From NCBI RefSeq assembly GCF_014287775.1, contig NZ_JACOOZ010000002.1, positions 310,001-374,000 on the forward strand: DNA of 64,000 nt, written 5' to 3'. Below the pieces are notes generated by a model. That model did not search any database. It worked only from the letters and a program-made list of their open reading frames with translations, and was not told the origin of the DNA. Every line of letters starts with the position of its first letter. The first letter of the stretch is position 1. Origin of the DNA: Eubacterium_G segne. Lineage in GTDB: Bacteria > Bacillota > Clostridia > Lachnospirales > Lachnospiraceae. This document shows, piece by piece, positions 42,101 through 50,672 of the stretch. Both the position numbers and the translations under genes were made by a program.

Positions 42101-42841
42101 ACCATTATTAATGGTTCTTGCTACTTTAACACCACTTTTAGCAACCACTAACCCTACTATTCCTCCAACAGCTCCTGATGTACCGTTGTTATAATCATTT
42201 TCCCCTCTTTGGGCTGACATGGCATTAACATTTATCTCACCATTATTCACAGAATTTTCAATGGTACTTTCCTTTTGTTCATTTTTCACACCTCCTGCTA
42301 TTCCACCTACATTTAGCGCCTCTTTCGTTCCTGTGGCATTAATTGCTACATCCGTTGTACAGTCATATATATATCCTCCTGATAGTACAGCTGAAATTCC
42401 TCCTACATATCCACCTGCCACAGAAACATTTATACTTCCTGTAACAACCAAATTATGTATTTCTCCTGAAACATAATTAAACAGGCCTATTTTCTCTATC
42501 TCCTCCGTTGAATCCGTCCTGTTAATTCCTATCTTTATAGAATGTCCATTTCCATTAAATTCCCCTGAATAAGGTTCTGTTTCAGTTCCAATTCCCTGAA
42601 AATTTTCATATCCTGATAAATCAATGTCACTAGTAAGTATATAGTCCTTACCGGGATTTTCTTTTGCCCACATTAATTCCTTTGCACTTGAAATCTGATA
42701 TGTACCATCAACCATTTTCGGTTGTGATAATTCATTTTCATCCGCCATTACATTCATACTTTTAAAGTCATGGGATATCCCTGAAAACATCTGAAAAACC
42801 GTGGCAATAATTACTATATAAGCCAATATTCTATTCTTCAT
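39137..42841 (-). CDS. Large secreted multidomain protein with metallo-beta-lactamase and discoidin-like domains
   Basis: A 1234-residue secreted protein of unknown role. A signal peptide (MKNRILAYIVIIATVFQMFS) is followed by GLUG-like repeats over about residues 45-390 (YVGGISAVLSGGYIYDCTT, VGGIAGGVK, GGIVGQTSV), as in adhesins. A metallo-beta-lactamase domain of the ComEC/Rec2 type spans about residues 610-860, with FFSHAHGDHVFGAH and LLGDIKKSDQLEKMYG. An F5/8 type C (discoidin) carbohydrate-binding domain covers about residues 960-1080 (YMAFDGSTSTKYCTE...WILKGSNDGKNWNIID). A final domain of about 120 residues follows. No LPXTG signal, transmembrane anchor or SLH repeat is seen. The GAGAGGAG site precedes the ATG. 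The combination suggests a surface enzyme acting on host or plant glycans or phosphoesters, but the substrate is unknown. Confidence 0.75.
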   Translation of the reverse strand: MKNRILAYIVIIATVFQMFSGISHDFKSMNVMADENELSQPKMVDGTYQISSAKELMWAKENPGKDYILTSDIDLSGYENFQGIGTETEPYSGEFNGNGHSIKIGINRTDSTEEIEKIGLFNYVSGEIHNLVVTGSINVSVAGGYVGGISAVLSGGYIYDCTTDVAINATGTKEALNVGGIAGGVKNEQKESTIENSVNNGEINVNAMSAQRGENDYNNGTSGAVGGIVGLVVAKSGVKVARTINNGEIIVNGGKDNIGGIVGQTSVNENSTYVDISYCANKGNIEVYKTEGERAAGIIGYVKSGKIRYCYNVGNVVEYTDNGNTLARNGYGNYFGIFGYANLSSDNKLSVLYCYNASEKKLEAEICVVRNPSNGEFKNFYMSGRSEYETELNSNATAGTAGETFQNSTELYNKITAYTEGASAYRKNSQGGYPVLYFEKNAVYESNPTDNDTVDVKLENMPKYIDGVVSDNIYNCGPGMASDENGTTSEDAKMVVIKDTSRSTFEDYVDKLVCRGYGKTSKREMENNMYYTLTKAGRIYYIYYTYSKNEVRVICDYASNTLLSNISTKLTGDSETEMYMYSIDYTKGESTTSVTDYWQIDCGMMFIIKLADNSLFLIDSGHERQSSKEAMAAELNFMRKITNTSENDKVKIRGWFFSHAHGDHVFGAHQFVTMYHDYIDVESVLFNFPAYGVVGGYDGGTFKMKKAFNTYFPNVNHVSLHTGQRFSMQGVNFDVMCTHEDWVSTDGKTTLGGDMNTASTVLKITINGKSLMLLGDIKKSDQLEKMYGNELKSDMVQVAHHGYNRLTSLYKAIGAKYAICPNSEENAGLNSGNKQKLQDILDAGATKAIFAGEYTYKITTDNGIQMSTYDNYRKELGIDFDAPGGNLSEVNGKNAVIGRDSDIEKGKKLRDELITVSVNGSPVSSKNAGNAIRTENAYMAFDGSTSTKYCTETIPANIKWKTTKPVSIDEYVLYTANDTQNNPGRNPVKWILKGSNDGKNWNIIDAVSDGNLPAKNYTGTIFKSKNPGKYCYFAICFLEINSGNILQLSEIELIENQQQNISDKVNVQGFQISNVLKGIRTVSTVEPQIDGMEVIEFGNVYGVDENGVSEDDMYVGSESKYISTVKATENGIINKQYSSSETAVNYVMTMCDNGTTVAAYTRKYYVRAYAKLSDGSYLYSKVYSYSIYDVAKKLYDNALMSTYAGHRYLYEDILTVVDSNYKEVKYNWGGTIAR

Positions 42842-42968
42842 AACAACTCTCCTCTCTTATGATAATAATATACTTAAATTATATAATGTTGTTTTTTCTT
42901 ATTAAAGGCTTCTAATTTTATAATTGTTTCTTTTTTCAATGTGTTCCCACGTTATTTTCAACTTTTAT

Positions 42969-43023
42969 AAAAAAAGCAGTTGTGGTATTTAATGGATATT
43001 TCACCATTAACACTCCAACTGCT
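42969..43023 (-). terminator. Terminator of the ATP synthase operon
   Basis: On the minus strand AGCAGTTG pairs with CAACTGCT and GTTAATGG with CCATTAAAT inside, then a run of seven T. It lies about 30 bases after the atpC stop codon. Confidence 0.85.
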
Positions 43024-43055
43024 AAATTAATTCTTTATATCATTTCATTCGTAAA

Positions 43056-43469
43056 TTATTTACCGCTTGTAGCCTTAAGTCTTGTCATTGCTCTTGCAAG
43101 AGATGCTCTGGAGTGGTAATACTCCTGGATACTCTGCTTCTGTCTCAATTGCTCCTGAGCTCTTTCTTTTGCTTCCTCAGCCCTTACCTTATCGATTTCT
43201 TCCGGCCTCTCTGCAGTTTCCACCAAAACCGTAACTCGGTTATTTATGGTTTCAACAAAGCCTGCACCAACTACAACTGTTTCGTAGTCTTTTTCTCCGT
43301 CTTTTTTGAACTTCAAGACTCCATTTTCCACGGCACTTACCATATTTTCATGGTGTGCCATAATTTCTTCCTGACCGTCATGTGCCGGCACAATAACCGA
43401 TGAGCATTTTCCCGAAAAGAACACTCTGTTTGCGGCAATTATATTTAAATTAAATGTATTTGTTGCCAT
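43056..43469 (-). CDS. atpC: ATP synthase F1 epsilon subunit
   Basis: Epsilon subunit of the F1 central stalk, 137 residues. The N-terminal beta-sandwich (TFNLNIIAANRVFFSGKCSSVIVPAHDGQEEIMAHHENMV) is typical, and the C-terminal two helices that can inhibit rotation are present (EEIDKVRAEEAKERAQEQL...LARAMTRLK). It is the last gene of the operon, 72 bases after atpD. Confidence 0.97.
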   Translation of the reverse strand: MATNTFNLNIIAANRVFFSGKCSSVIVPAHDGQEEIMAHHENMVSAVENGVLKFKKDGEKDYETVVVGAGFVETINNRVTVLVETAERPEEIDKVRAEEAKERAQEQLRQKQSIQEYYHSRASLARAMTRLKATSGK

Positions 43470-43541
43470 ATGTTACCCCATTCCGTTTTCATTTGAAAAC
43501 AATGTATTATGATGTGAGTATCAAAAGCCAATTTTGTAACA

Positions 43542-44933
43542 TTATTCAGCCATACTTTCAGCTTTTTTCTTTACATCTTCAATAGTTCCTACGTTAAAGA
43601 ATGCATTCTCAGGATATTCATCCATCTCGCCGTCAATTATAGCCTTAAAGCCCTTTATTGTCTCGCTAAGAGGAACATATACACCTTTAACCCCTGTAAA
43701 GTTTTCTGCCACATGGAATGGCTGTGACAAAAACTTCTGGATTTTTCTTGCTCTATATACAAGCATTTTATCATCTTCTGATAACTCTTCCATACCAAGA
43801 ATTGCGATAATATCCTGTAATTCCTTGTATTTCTGAAGAATTTCCTGAACCTTACGTGCTACATCATAATGTTCTTTTCCAACAATATCTTCCTCTAATA
43901 TACGTGATGTAGACTCCAAGGGATCAACTGCCGGGTAAATACCCTGTTCAACAATCTTTCTTGATAAAACTGTTGTAGCATCCAAATGGGCAAATGTTGT
44001 AGCAGGTGCCGGGTCAGTTAAGTCATCAGCCGGCACATATACTGCCTGTACTGATGTAATTGAACCATTCTTTGTAGAGGCAATTCTTTCCTGAAGTTCA
44101 CCCATTTCATTGGCAAGGGTTGGCTGATAACCTACCGCTGACGGCATACGTCCTAAAAGGGCTGATACCTCTGAACCCGCTTGGGTAAATCTGAAAATAT
44201 TATCTATAAACAATAATACATTCTGATGTTCCACATCTCTAAAATATTCTGCCATTGTAAGTCCTGTTTCAGCAACACGCATACGTGCTCCAGGTGGCTC
44301 GTTCATCTGTCCGAACACTAAGGCTGTTTTTTCCAGAACCCCTGACTCTTTCATTTCTGTCCACAAATCATTACCTTCACGGGATCTTTCTCCAACACCT
44401 GTGAATATGGAATATCCGCCATGCTCAGTTGCTACGTTGCTGATAAGTTCCTGAATAAGCACTGTCTTACCAACACCGGCACCACCGAACAAACCGATTT
44501 TACCACCTTTTGCATATGGTGCTAACAAATCAATAACCTTAATTCCTGTCTCTAATATTTCCTGTGCAGGATTTTGTTCTTCAAAGCTAGGTGCTTCTCT
44601 GTGAATTACCCATTTTTCTTCACTGTCAGGCTGCTCGCCACCATCTATTGCCTCTCCTAATACGTTAAAGAGACGACCTAATGTTTTTTCACCAACAGGT
44701 GTCTTTATACCACTTCCCGTTGCCACTACTTCCATGTCTCTTGAAAGTCCCTCACTTGACGCTAACATTACACAACGTACAACATCATTTCCTATATGCT
44801 GTGCCACTTCCATAACACATTTTTTGTCACCGTTTTGTACTTCTAATGCATCTTTAATTGCCGGAAGCTTTCCGTTTTCAAAGACAACATCCACAACAGG
44901 ACCTAAAACCTGTACTATTTTTCCTGTTTCCAT
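43542..44933 (-). CDS. atpD: ATP synthase F1 beta subunit
   Basis: Catalytic subunit of F1, 463 residues. It carries the P-loop GLFGGAGVGKTVLIQELI at about residue 150, the catalytic Glu in GVGERSREGNDLW, the DELSEED-type motif as MEELSEDD, and the ALLGRMPSAVGYQPTLA segment. Length is usual for the family. The gap to atpG is 56 bases. Confidence 0.99.
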   Translation of the reverse strand: METGKIVQVLGPVVDVVFENGKLPAIKDALEVQNGDKKCVMEVAQHIGNDVVRCVMLASSEGLSRDMEVVATGSGIKTPVGEKTLGRLFNVLGEAIDGGEQPDSEEKWVIHREAPSFEEQNPAQEILETGIKVIDLLAPYAKGGKIGLFGGAGVGKTVLIQELISNVATEHGGYSIFTGVGERSREGNDLWTEMKESGVLEKTALVFGQMNEPPGARMRVAETGLTMAEYFRDVEHQNVLLFIDNIFRFTQAGSEVSALLGRMPSAVGYQPTLANEMGELQERIASTKNGSITSVQAVYVPADDLTDPAPATTFAHLDATTVLSRKIVEQGIYPAVDPLESTSRILEEDIVGKEHYDVARKVQEILQKYKELQDIIAILGMEELSEDDKMLVYRARKIQKFLSQPFHVAENFTGVKGVYVPLSETIKGFKAIIDGEMDEYPENAFFNVGTIEDVKKKAESMAE

Positions 44934-44989
44934 ATAAAATGTTCCTCCATTTTATGAATCTTAACTGTAGATAAATTCTATGTATTATG

Positions 44990-45874
44990 CTACTTTTTCT
45001 TTTTCTGAGACTTTGCACCTGCTATTACCTCGGTAATTTCCTGAGTAATGGCAGCCTGTCTTGCACGATTGTATAAAATACTTAATTCATGCAACATATC
45101 TTTAGCACTTTTAGTTGCAGCTTCCATAGCCATCATTCTTGCATTTTGTTCGCAGGAATAACTTTCAACTAAAGCACCATATACAAAACCTTCAATATAT
45201 CTTGGAACAATTCTGTTCATAACCTCCTCCGGCGATGGTCTGAAGGATACCTGCTCTATAGGTATTCCTGCCGGAATCTGAACTTGAAAGTCTGCTTTTT
45301 TAAGAGGAAGTAACTGTAAAAGCTCCGCCTCTTCCTTTATGGGACTAACCATCTTTGTATATATAATATATATTTCATCAAGTTCACCCTTTATATATGA
45401 AAGAAGTAATTCCTCCGTAATGTTTCTTGCCCTGTTTAAGGTAGGATTCTGAACTGTGTAATGAAACTGCTTATCAATATGGCATCCTCTTTTTTCAAAA
45501 TAATGCCTTCCTACCTCTCCCAGTACAAAAAGCTTGTGCTTCTTCTGACTTTTCAGATGTTCTTCTGCAATTTTTAATATGTTATGATTGTATGAACCTG
45601 CAAGTCCTTTATCCGCCGTAATAACAATGTACCCGGCTCTCTTTTCTTCAGGACTTTTTTCACTTGTTCTAAAAAATATGCTTTCCATATCCGGAACATG
45701 TCTTAAAATTCGCCCCATCTGAGACTGTAACGCGTAAAAATAAGGTTCCGTATCTTCCAGCATTTTCTTTGATTTTTTTAACTTTGACGAGGAAATCATA
45801 TACATTGCATTTGTTATTTTAAGTGTATCATTGATACTCGCCATTCTCTCCTGAATTTCCTTTGTGTTTGCCAT
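44990..45874 (-). CDS. atpG: ATP synthase F1 gamma subunit
   Basis: Rotor shaft subunit of F1, 294 residues. The N-terminal coiled-coil helix (MANTKEIQERMASINDTLKITNAMYMISSSKLKKSK) and C-terminal helix (ESYSCEQNARMMAMEAATKSAKDMLHELSILYNRARQAAITQEITEVIAGA) that form the shaft are clear. The middle Rossmann-like part has ITADKGLAGSYNHN. The Lys-rich tail KSQKKKK is the end. Confidence 0.97.
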   Translation of the reverse strand: MANTKEIQERMASINDTLKITNAMYMISSSKLKKSKKMLEDTEPYFYALQSQMGRILRHVPDMESIFFRTSEKSPEEKRAGYIVITADKGLAGSYNHNILKIAEEHLKSQKKHKLFVLGEVGRHYFEKRGCHIDKQFHYTVQNPTLNRARNITEELLLSYIKGELDEIYIIYTKMVSPIKEEAELLQLLPLKKADFQVQIPAGIPIEQVSFRPSPEEVMNRIVPRYIEGFVYGALVESYSCEQNARMMAMEAATKSAKDMLHELSILYNRARQAAITQEITEVIAGAKSQKKKK

Positions 45875-45906
45875 TTCTGACCTCTCTTACTTCAAAAATC
45901 CATCAA

Positions 45907-47415
45907 TTACTTAGTAGCCTTATATTCATCAGCTGCTGCTAATATTGCCTTTGACAATTCATCTGATAAATCTTTTTTGGTCTCTATTTCCTCTGAAATT
46001 TCCGGATGCTTCAAATCAATATAATTTAATACTTCTCCGCAATATGACTTAACTTCATCAGTTGGAATATCATCAAAAACTCCATTATTTGCCATATGCA
46101 GTATAAGAACCTTTTCATGTAATGAATAAGGCTTACACAGCTTCTGCTTCAATAATTCCATAAGAGCTTTTCCGTGATTAAGCTGTTTCTTTGTAGTTTC
46201 GTCCAAATCTGATGAAAACTGGGTAAACACTTCCATTTCCCTATACTGTGCCAAATCAATTCTTACGCTTCCTGCTGCTTTCTTCATTGCCTTAGTCTGT
46301 GCCGCACCACCTACACGGGATACGGAAAGGCCAACGTTTACTGCCGGTCTCATACCTGAGAAGAATAAGTTGCTTTCAAGGAATATCTGACCATCAGTAA
46401 TTGAAATAACGTTTGTAGGAATATATGCTGACACATCTCCTGCCTGAGTTTCAATAATAGGAAGGGCTGTTATGGAACCGCCACCTAATTCATCACTTAA
46501 CTTACTTGAACGCTCCAACAATCTTGAATGAAGGTAGAATACGTCTCCCGGATATGCCTCACGTCCCGGTGAACGCTCTAACAATAATGATATGGCTCTG
46601 TATGCTACCGCATGCTTTGATAAATCATCGTATACAATAAGTACGTCTTTTCCCTGATGCATAAAATACTCTGCCATGGCTGTACCTGCATATGGTGCTA
46701 TGTACTGTAATGATGCTGCATCACTGGCTGTAGATGACATTACTATGGAATAATCCATTGCCCCATGAGTTTCTAACGTTGAAACTATCTTTGCTACAGT
46801 TGATGCCTTTTGTCCAATGGCAACATATATACATATAACATCCTTGCCCTTCTGATTGATTATGGTATCTGTGGCAATGGATGTTTTTCCTGTCTGTCTG
46901 TCACCGATAATCAACTCTCTCTGACCACGTCCAATAGGGAACATTGAGTCAATGGACAAAATTCCTGTTTCCATTGGTGTATCTACTGATTTACGCTCTA
47001 CAATGCCGGGAGCTTCATTTTCCACCGGCATGTATGCCTCTTCTTCTATGTTTCCTTTTCCGTCAATAGGTTCTCCCAATGCATTTACAACTCTGCCTAT
47101 AAAACCTTTTCCTGCCGGAACTCCGGCTTTTTTCTTTGTTCTTACTACCTTAGTTCCTTCTTTGATTCCCGTATCACGTCCAAACAAAATACATCCGATT
47201 TCATTTTGACGGATATCCTGAACCATTCCTTTTACTCCATTATCAAAAACAACAATCTCACCATACATGGCATGTTCGATTCCATATATGGTTGCAATAC
47301 CATCGCCTACCCATATAACGGTTCCTGTTTCTTTTTCGCCATTTTCGTTGAAATCAAAACCTTCGATTTCACTTTGTATAATAGAGATTATATCTGTTGC
47401 ACTAATCGCACTCAC
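45907..47415 (-). CDS. atpA: ATP synthase F1 alpha subunit
   Basis: Non-catalytic nucleotide-binding subunit of F1, 502 residues. P-loop GDRQTGKTSIATDTI is at about residue 169. VGLSVSRVGGAAQTKAMK near the C-terminal third and the signature PAVNVGLSVSRVGG are diagnostic. The first 25 residues, which contact delta in the stator, are present. It follows atpH by 5 bases. Confidence 0.99.
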   Translation of the reverse strand: MSAISATDIISIIQSEIEGFDFNENGEKETGTVIWVGDGIATIYGIEHAMYGEIVVFDNGVKGMVQDIRQNEIGCILFGRDTGIKEGTKVVRTKKKAGVPAGKGFIGRVVNALGEPIDGKGNIEEEAYMPVENEAPGIVERKSVDTPMETGILSIDSMFPIGRGQRELIIGDRQTGKTSIATDTIINQKGKDVICIYVAIGQKASTVAKIVSTLETHGAMDYSIVMSSTASDAASLQYIAPYAGTAMAEYFMHQGKDVLIVYDDLSKHAVAYRAISLLLERSPGREAYPGDVFYLHSRLLERSSKLSDELGGGSITALPIIETQAGDVSAYIPTNVISITDGQIFLESNLFFSGMRPAVNVGLSVSRVGGAAQTKAMKKAAGSVRIDLAQYREMEVFTQFSSDLDETTKKQLNHGKALMELLKQKLCKPYSLHEKVLILHMANNGVFDDIPTDEVKSYCGEVLNYIDLKHPEISEEIETKKDLSDELSKAILAAADEYKATK

Positions 47416-47420
47416 TTATT

Positions 47421-47948
47421 TCACCTCCCGGTTAATTTTTCTTCCAGCTGTCTTAAACGGTTTCTATAGCTTTTGTCATATTCTATATTTCCAACTTTTA
47501 CTATGTAACCGCCAAGCAAAGTATCATCAACTGTTTTTTTCCAATCTATGGTGTAGCCGCTATACTTCTCTGAAAGTAATTCTTTTGCCTTCTCCTCTTC
47601 CTTTGCAGTAACTGATGAAGTACAAAAGAATTGTGCTCTTATTATTTTTTTCATTTTATCGCTATATCGATAATACTCTTTAAAAATATCTTTCATTTCA
47701 CAGCTTTCATTATGCTTACACATAACCTGAAAAAACTTTACAAGTTTCTCTGAAATACCAGCCTTAGAAAAAATCTTTTCCAGTATATCCGCCTTTTTTT
47801 CATAAGGTATGGTTGGGTTATTCATAACCTGCTGTAACTTAGAACTCAAAAAGTAAATCTCCTGTGCTCTTTCTACTTCACTTCTGTCAAAAGATAAACG
47901 GTATAATACCTTTGCATTATTTACTGATTCTCTTGTCACTCTCATCAC
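47421..47948 (-). CDS. atpH: ATP synthase F1 delta subunit
   Basis: Stator subunit linking F1 to subunit b, 175 residues. It has an N-terminal helical domain (AKVLYRLSFDRSEVERAQE) and the conserved C-terminal segment DDTLLGGYIVKVGNIEYDKSYRNRLRQLEEKL. The start overlaps the atpF end by about 30 bases, more than the usual 4-base overlap. A second in-frame ATG one codon later is equally possible. Confidence 0.95.
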   Translation of the reverse strand: MMRVTRESVNNAKVLYRLSFDRSEVERAQEIYFLSSKLQQVMNNPTIPYEKKADILEKIFSKAGISEKLVKFFQVMCKHNESCEMKDIFKEYYRYSDKMKKIIRAQFFCTSSVTAKEEEKAKELLSEKYSGYTIDWKKTVDDTLLGGYIVKVGNIEYDKSYRNRLRQLEEKLTGR

Positions 47949-48369
47949 CTGATTTTATAATTTTTTCTGCTGCTACCATAGCAAGTCTGGCAATATCAGC
48001 CTGAGCTGCCCTTCTGGCACTTTCTTCCTCTCTTGCAATATCGGCTTTTGCCCTATCCATCATGGTTTGTGCTTCTTTTCTGGTTTTTTCCATAGTTTTA
48101 ACCTTTTCACTTTCAGCACGTTCTCTTGCCTCCATGATAATCTTATCTGCTTCACCCTTTGCAAGACTTAACTGTTCCTCATAGTTCTTTTTCTTCTCCA
48201 ATGCATCTTCGTTAGTTTTTTTAGCATTCTCTAACTGTTCATTAATTAAATCTTCTCTTGCTTTAATTACATTTAACACAGGCTGAAAAAGGAATTTTTT
48301 AAATATAAGGTACAAAACTAACAGATTGACAACTATCCATATAATGTTCCATGCATTTAAACTAAGCAT
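47917..48369 (-). CDS. atpF: ATP synthase Fo subunit b
   Basis: Membrane stator subunit, 150 residues. There is one N-terminal membrane helix (MLSLNAWNIIWIVVNLLVLYLIFKKFLF), then a long charged coiled coil rich in Ala, Glu and Lys (AREDLINEQLENAKKTNEDALEKKKNYEEQL) that reaches up to F1. A single b gene is present, implying a homodimer. Confidence 0.97.
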   Translation of the reverse strand: MLSLNAWNIIWIVVNLLVLYLIFKKFLFQPVLNVIKAREDLINEQLENAKKTNEDALEKKKNYEEQLSLAKGEADKIIMEARERAESEKVKTMEKTRKEAQTMMDRAKADIAREEESARRAAQADIARLAMVAAEKIIKSGDESDKRISK

Positions 48370-48393
48370 ATGCTTTCCTGCCTTTCTGCTTTA

Positions 48394-48624
48394 TTATTTT
48401 AAAAGAAGGATTATTAACAATGCAATTACGAAACCATAAATAGCTGTTGCTTCTGCAAGTGCACATCCTAAAAGAAGTGACTTACTGATTTTTCCTTCTG
48501 CTTCCGGCTGTCTTGCAATTGCGTCACATGCTGATGCTGTTGCCTTACCGATTCCAATACCTGCTCCAATACCTGTTAATACTGCTACTCCTGCTCCTAT
48601 TGCTACTAATAATGATGTTGACAT
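48394..48624 (-). CDS. atpE: ATP synthase Fo subunit c
   Basis: Ring-forming proteolipid of 76 residues: two helices joined by the RQPEAEG loop. The ion-binding Glu lies in GCALAEATAIYGFVIALL. The positions that bind sodium in Na-driven rings (a Gln in helix 1 and a Ser after the Glu) are Ile and Ala here, so proton coupling is the more likely reading, though not proven. Confidence 0.97.
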   Translation of the reverse strand: MSTSLLVAIGAGVAVLTGIGAGIGIGKATASACDAIARQPEAEGKISKSLLLGCALAEATAIYGFVIALLIILLLK

Positions 48625-48665
48625 ATTGATTTCTCCTTTTCTTTCTTATCTATATTTTTTATTAT

Positions 48666-49361
48666 TTATTCAGTGGCTTCTTTAATAAACAATGCGGTTA
48701 GAAATACAAATACATATGCCTGTATTAATCCGTCAAAAATATCAAAATAACAACTGAATACTGCCGGTAAAACCGGAGGAATTATAATTTTTATCAATTC
48801 CATAATTACAAAAGATCCAAGTACGTTACCAAACAATCGCATACACAATGACAACGGTTTAATGAAAATCTCTAAAACGTTTATTGGTAATACAATTGGC
48901 ATAGGCTCTGCAAAACTTTTCAGCCAGCCCTTAGTACCCTTTTGTCTTATTCCGGATACTTCAATTAACACGATGCTCATAACTGCTAAAGCTACCGTAA
49001 CATTCATATCCTTTGTTGGTGGTTTAAAACCTAACAGACCAATCAGGTTTGCAATACCTATGTAAAGTGCAACTGCCATAAGATATGGTATGTATGCAGT
49101 TCCATGCTCCCCTATTGTGTCCTTGAAGAAATTATACAGTCCCTGAACTGCTGTCTCCAGAACCAATTGTTTTTTACCAGGATTTTCAACCTTAAGATTT
49201 CTTACAAAAATAATACATAAAAGAAATACTACAGCCATTATAATCCAGGTTACCACAACCGATTCATAAATTGGAATCCCGCCAAAGATTGGAATTTCAA
49301 AAACTGTATCGCAGTTTAATTCTTCTAACAATCTGTCCACGATGTCATTCAACAGTTTCAC
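48666..49361 (-). CDS. atpB: ATP synthase Fo subunit a
   Basis: Stationary ion channel subunit, 231 residues, with about six membrane helices. The conserved helix LCMRLFGNVLGSFVIMELI holds the essential Arg that faces the c ring, and AYVFVFLTALFIKEATE is the typical C-terminus. It is the first gene of the operon; no atpI gene precedes it. The promoter lies 44-73 bases upstream. Confidence 0.97.
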   Translation of the reverse strand: MKLLNDIVDRLLEELNCDTVFEIPIFGGIPIYESVVVTWIIMAVVFLLCIIFVRNLKVENPGKKQLVLETAVQGLYNFFKDTIGEHGTAYIPYLMAVALYIGIANLIGLLGFKPPTKDMNVTVALAVMSIVLIEVSGIRQKGTKGWLKSFAEPMPIVLPINVLEIFIKPLSLCMRLFGNVLGSFVIMELIKIIIPPVLPAVFSCYFDIFDGLIQAYVFVFLTALFIKEATE

Positions 49362-49404
49362 CCCTTTCTAAGACAATTATTAATGTATTTTCTTCGATGT
49401 TTGT

Positions 49405-49434
49405 ATTATACTTCCAAGTTTTGTAATATGTAAA
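49405..49434 (-). promoter_or_regulatory. Promoter of the ATP synthase operon
   Basis: On the minus strand TTTACA (-35), an 18-base spacer and TATAAT (-10) precede atpB; the ribosome-binding site is AAAGGGGTG. The rest of the spacer 49435-49589 between this and the divergent LysR gene is very AT-rich and shows no gene. Confidence 0.6.
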
Positions 49435-49589
49435 ATACATATTTGATATATTCATTATATTATTTTTGTATTATAATTTTGAATTAAGTTATATTGACGA
49501 GTTTTTTGTACAATTGTCACATTTTTATGGCAATTTTTACTATATTATTTTTTATGCTCGTGTCTAAAAAGCTATTTTTCACGAAAACA

Positions 49590-49617
49590 TTGACATTTTT
49601 TTCACAAATATTACAAT
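49590..49617 (+). promoter_or_regulatory. Promoter of the LysR-family gene
   Basis: TTGACA (-35), a 16-base spacer and TACAAT (-10) lie about 60 bases upstream of the TTG start codon. Confidence 0.5.
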
Positions 49618-49675
49618 ATAAGCACAATGTTAACTGTTTATTAACTATATTTTTGTGTTTTAGGAGGGCAAAAAT

Positions 49676-50563
49676 TTGATTACATATGACTATTACAGAA
49701 TATTTTATTTTGTGGCAAAATATAAAAGTTTTACAAAGGCTGCTGATATTCTTCACAATAACCAGCCTAATATTACAAGATGCATGAACAATTTAGAGCA
49801 GGAATTAGAATGTACATTATTTCTCCGTTCTAACCGTGGCATTGTTCTTACCCCTGAAGGCGAAAAATTATATAAGCATGTTGCCATTGCATACAAGCAG
49901 CTTTCTTTAGCCGAAGAAGAATTGCGTCAGGATAGAACCTTGGAAAACGGTATTATTACCATTGGTGCCAGTGAAAACGCCTTAAGGCTTTTACTGTTAA
50001 GCAAGTTGGAATTTTTTCGCAAGGAATATCCTAATGTGCGTATCCGTATACTTAACTACTCTTCTCCTGATGCCATTCGTTCATTAGAAGCTAATTTAAT
50101 AGATTTTGCTGTTGTTACAACACCCTTTAAGTTAAAAAAGACCATGAATCAGTTTTCCCTTACCACATATGAGGAAATATTGATTTGTGGCCCAAAATAT
50201 AAATATCTTACAGCTCACAAACAGTACCTAAAGGATTTAACAGAAATTCCTCTTATTACATTATCAGAAGGAACCGGAACTCATAAGTTATATAACAAAT
50301 ACTATATAAGTAATAATATTCCCTTTAACCCTGACATGGAGGTTGCCACCACAGATCAGATTCTTCCTATGGTAATCCACAACCTGGGCATAGGTTTTTA
50401 TCCTAAGGAATTAGCAGAAGAGGTTATTGCTGCCGGCAAAGTTTTTCCTATTGAATTAGAAAAACCTTTACCTGAACGTGAAATATGTTTAGTAACCAAC
50501 AAAAACATAGCAATGAGTACATCTGTAAGGAAAATAACGGATTTCATTTGTGAAAACATGTAA
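49676..50563 (+). CDS. LysR-family transcriptional regulator
   Basis: A LysR-type regulator of 295 residues. The N-terminal winged helix (YDYYRIFYFVAKYKSFTKAADILHNNQPNITRCMNNLEQELECTLF) is followed by the periplasmic-binding-like effector domain (from about residue 90: GIITIGASENALRLLLLSKLEFFRKEYPNVRIRI). It starts with TTG at 49676, supported by AGGAGGG 8 bases before it. It is one of the few plus-strand genes, divergent from the atp operon and convergent with pckA. Target genes cannot be read from the sequence; LysR proteins often act on a divergent neighbour, but atp regulation would be unusual. Confidence 0.93.
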   Translation: MITYDYYRIFYFVAKYKSFTKAADILHNNQPNITRCMNNLEQELECTLFLRSNRGIVLTPEGEKLYKHVAIAYKQLSLAEEELRQDRTLENGIITIGASENALRLLLLSKLEFFRKEYPNVRIRILNYSSPDAIRSLEANLIDFAVVTTPFKLKKTMNQFSLTTYEEILICGPKYKYLTAHKQYLKDLTEIPLITLSEGTGTHKLYNKYYISNNIPFNPDMEVATTDQILPMVIHNLGIGFYPKELAEEVIAAGKVFPIELEKPLPEREICLVTNKNIAMSTSVRKITDFICENM

Positions 50564-50613
50564 TTATCTAATTTTTATACGGCAACATTATAAATAGTCT
50601 TAAATACACAAAA

Positions 50614-50649
50614 ACAACCACGTTTATGGATAATCCCAAACGTGGTTGT
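50614..50649. terminator. Bidirectional terminator between lysR and pckA
   Basis: A perfect 12-bp stem, ACAACCACGTTT with AAACGTGGTTGT, with a 12-base loop. It is followed by CTTTTT on the plus strand and TTTTTGTG on the minus strand, so it can serve both convergent genes. Confidence 0.9.
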
Positions 50650-50672
50650 CTTTTTATATCAATAATTTCTTA

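Noticed and set aside
43542..49361. Sodium-driven ATP synthase
   Set aside because: The c subunit has Ile and Ala where Na-binding rings have Gln and Ser, so proton use is more likely.
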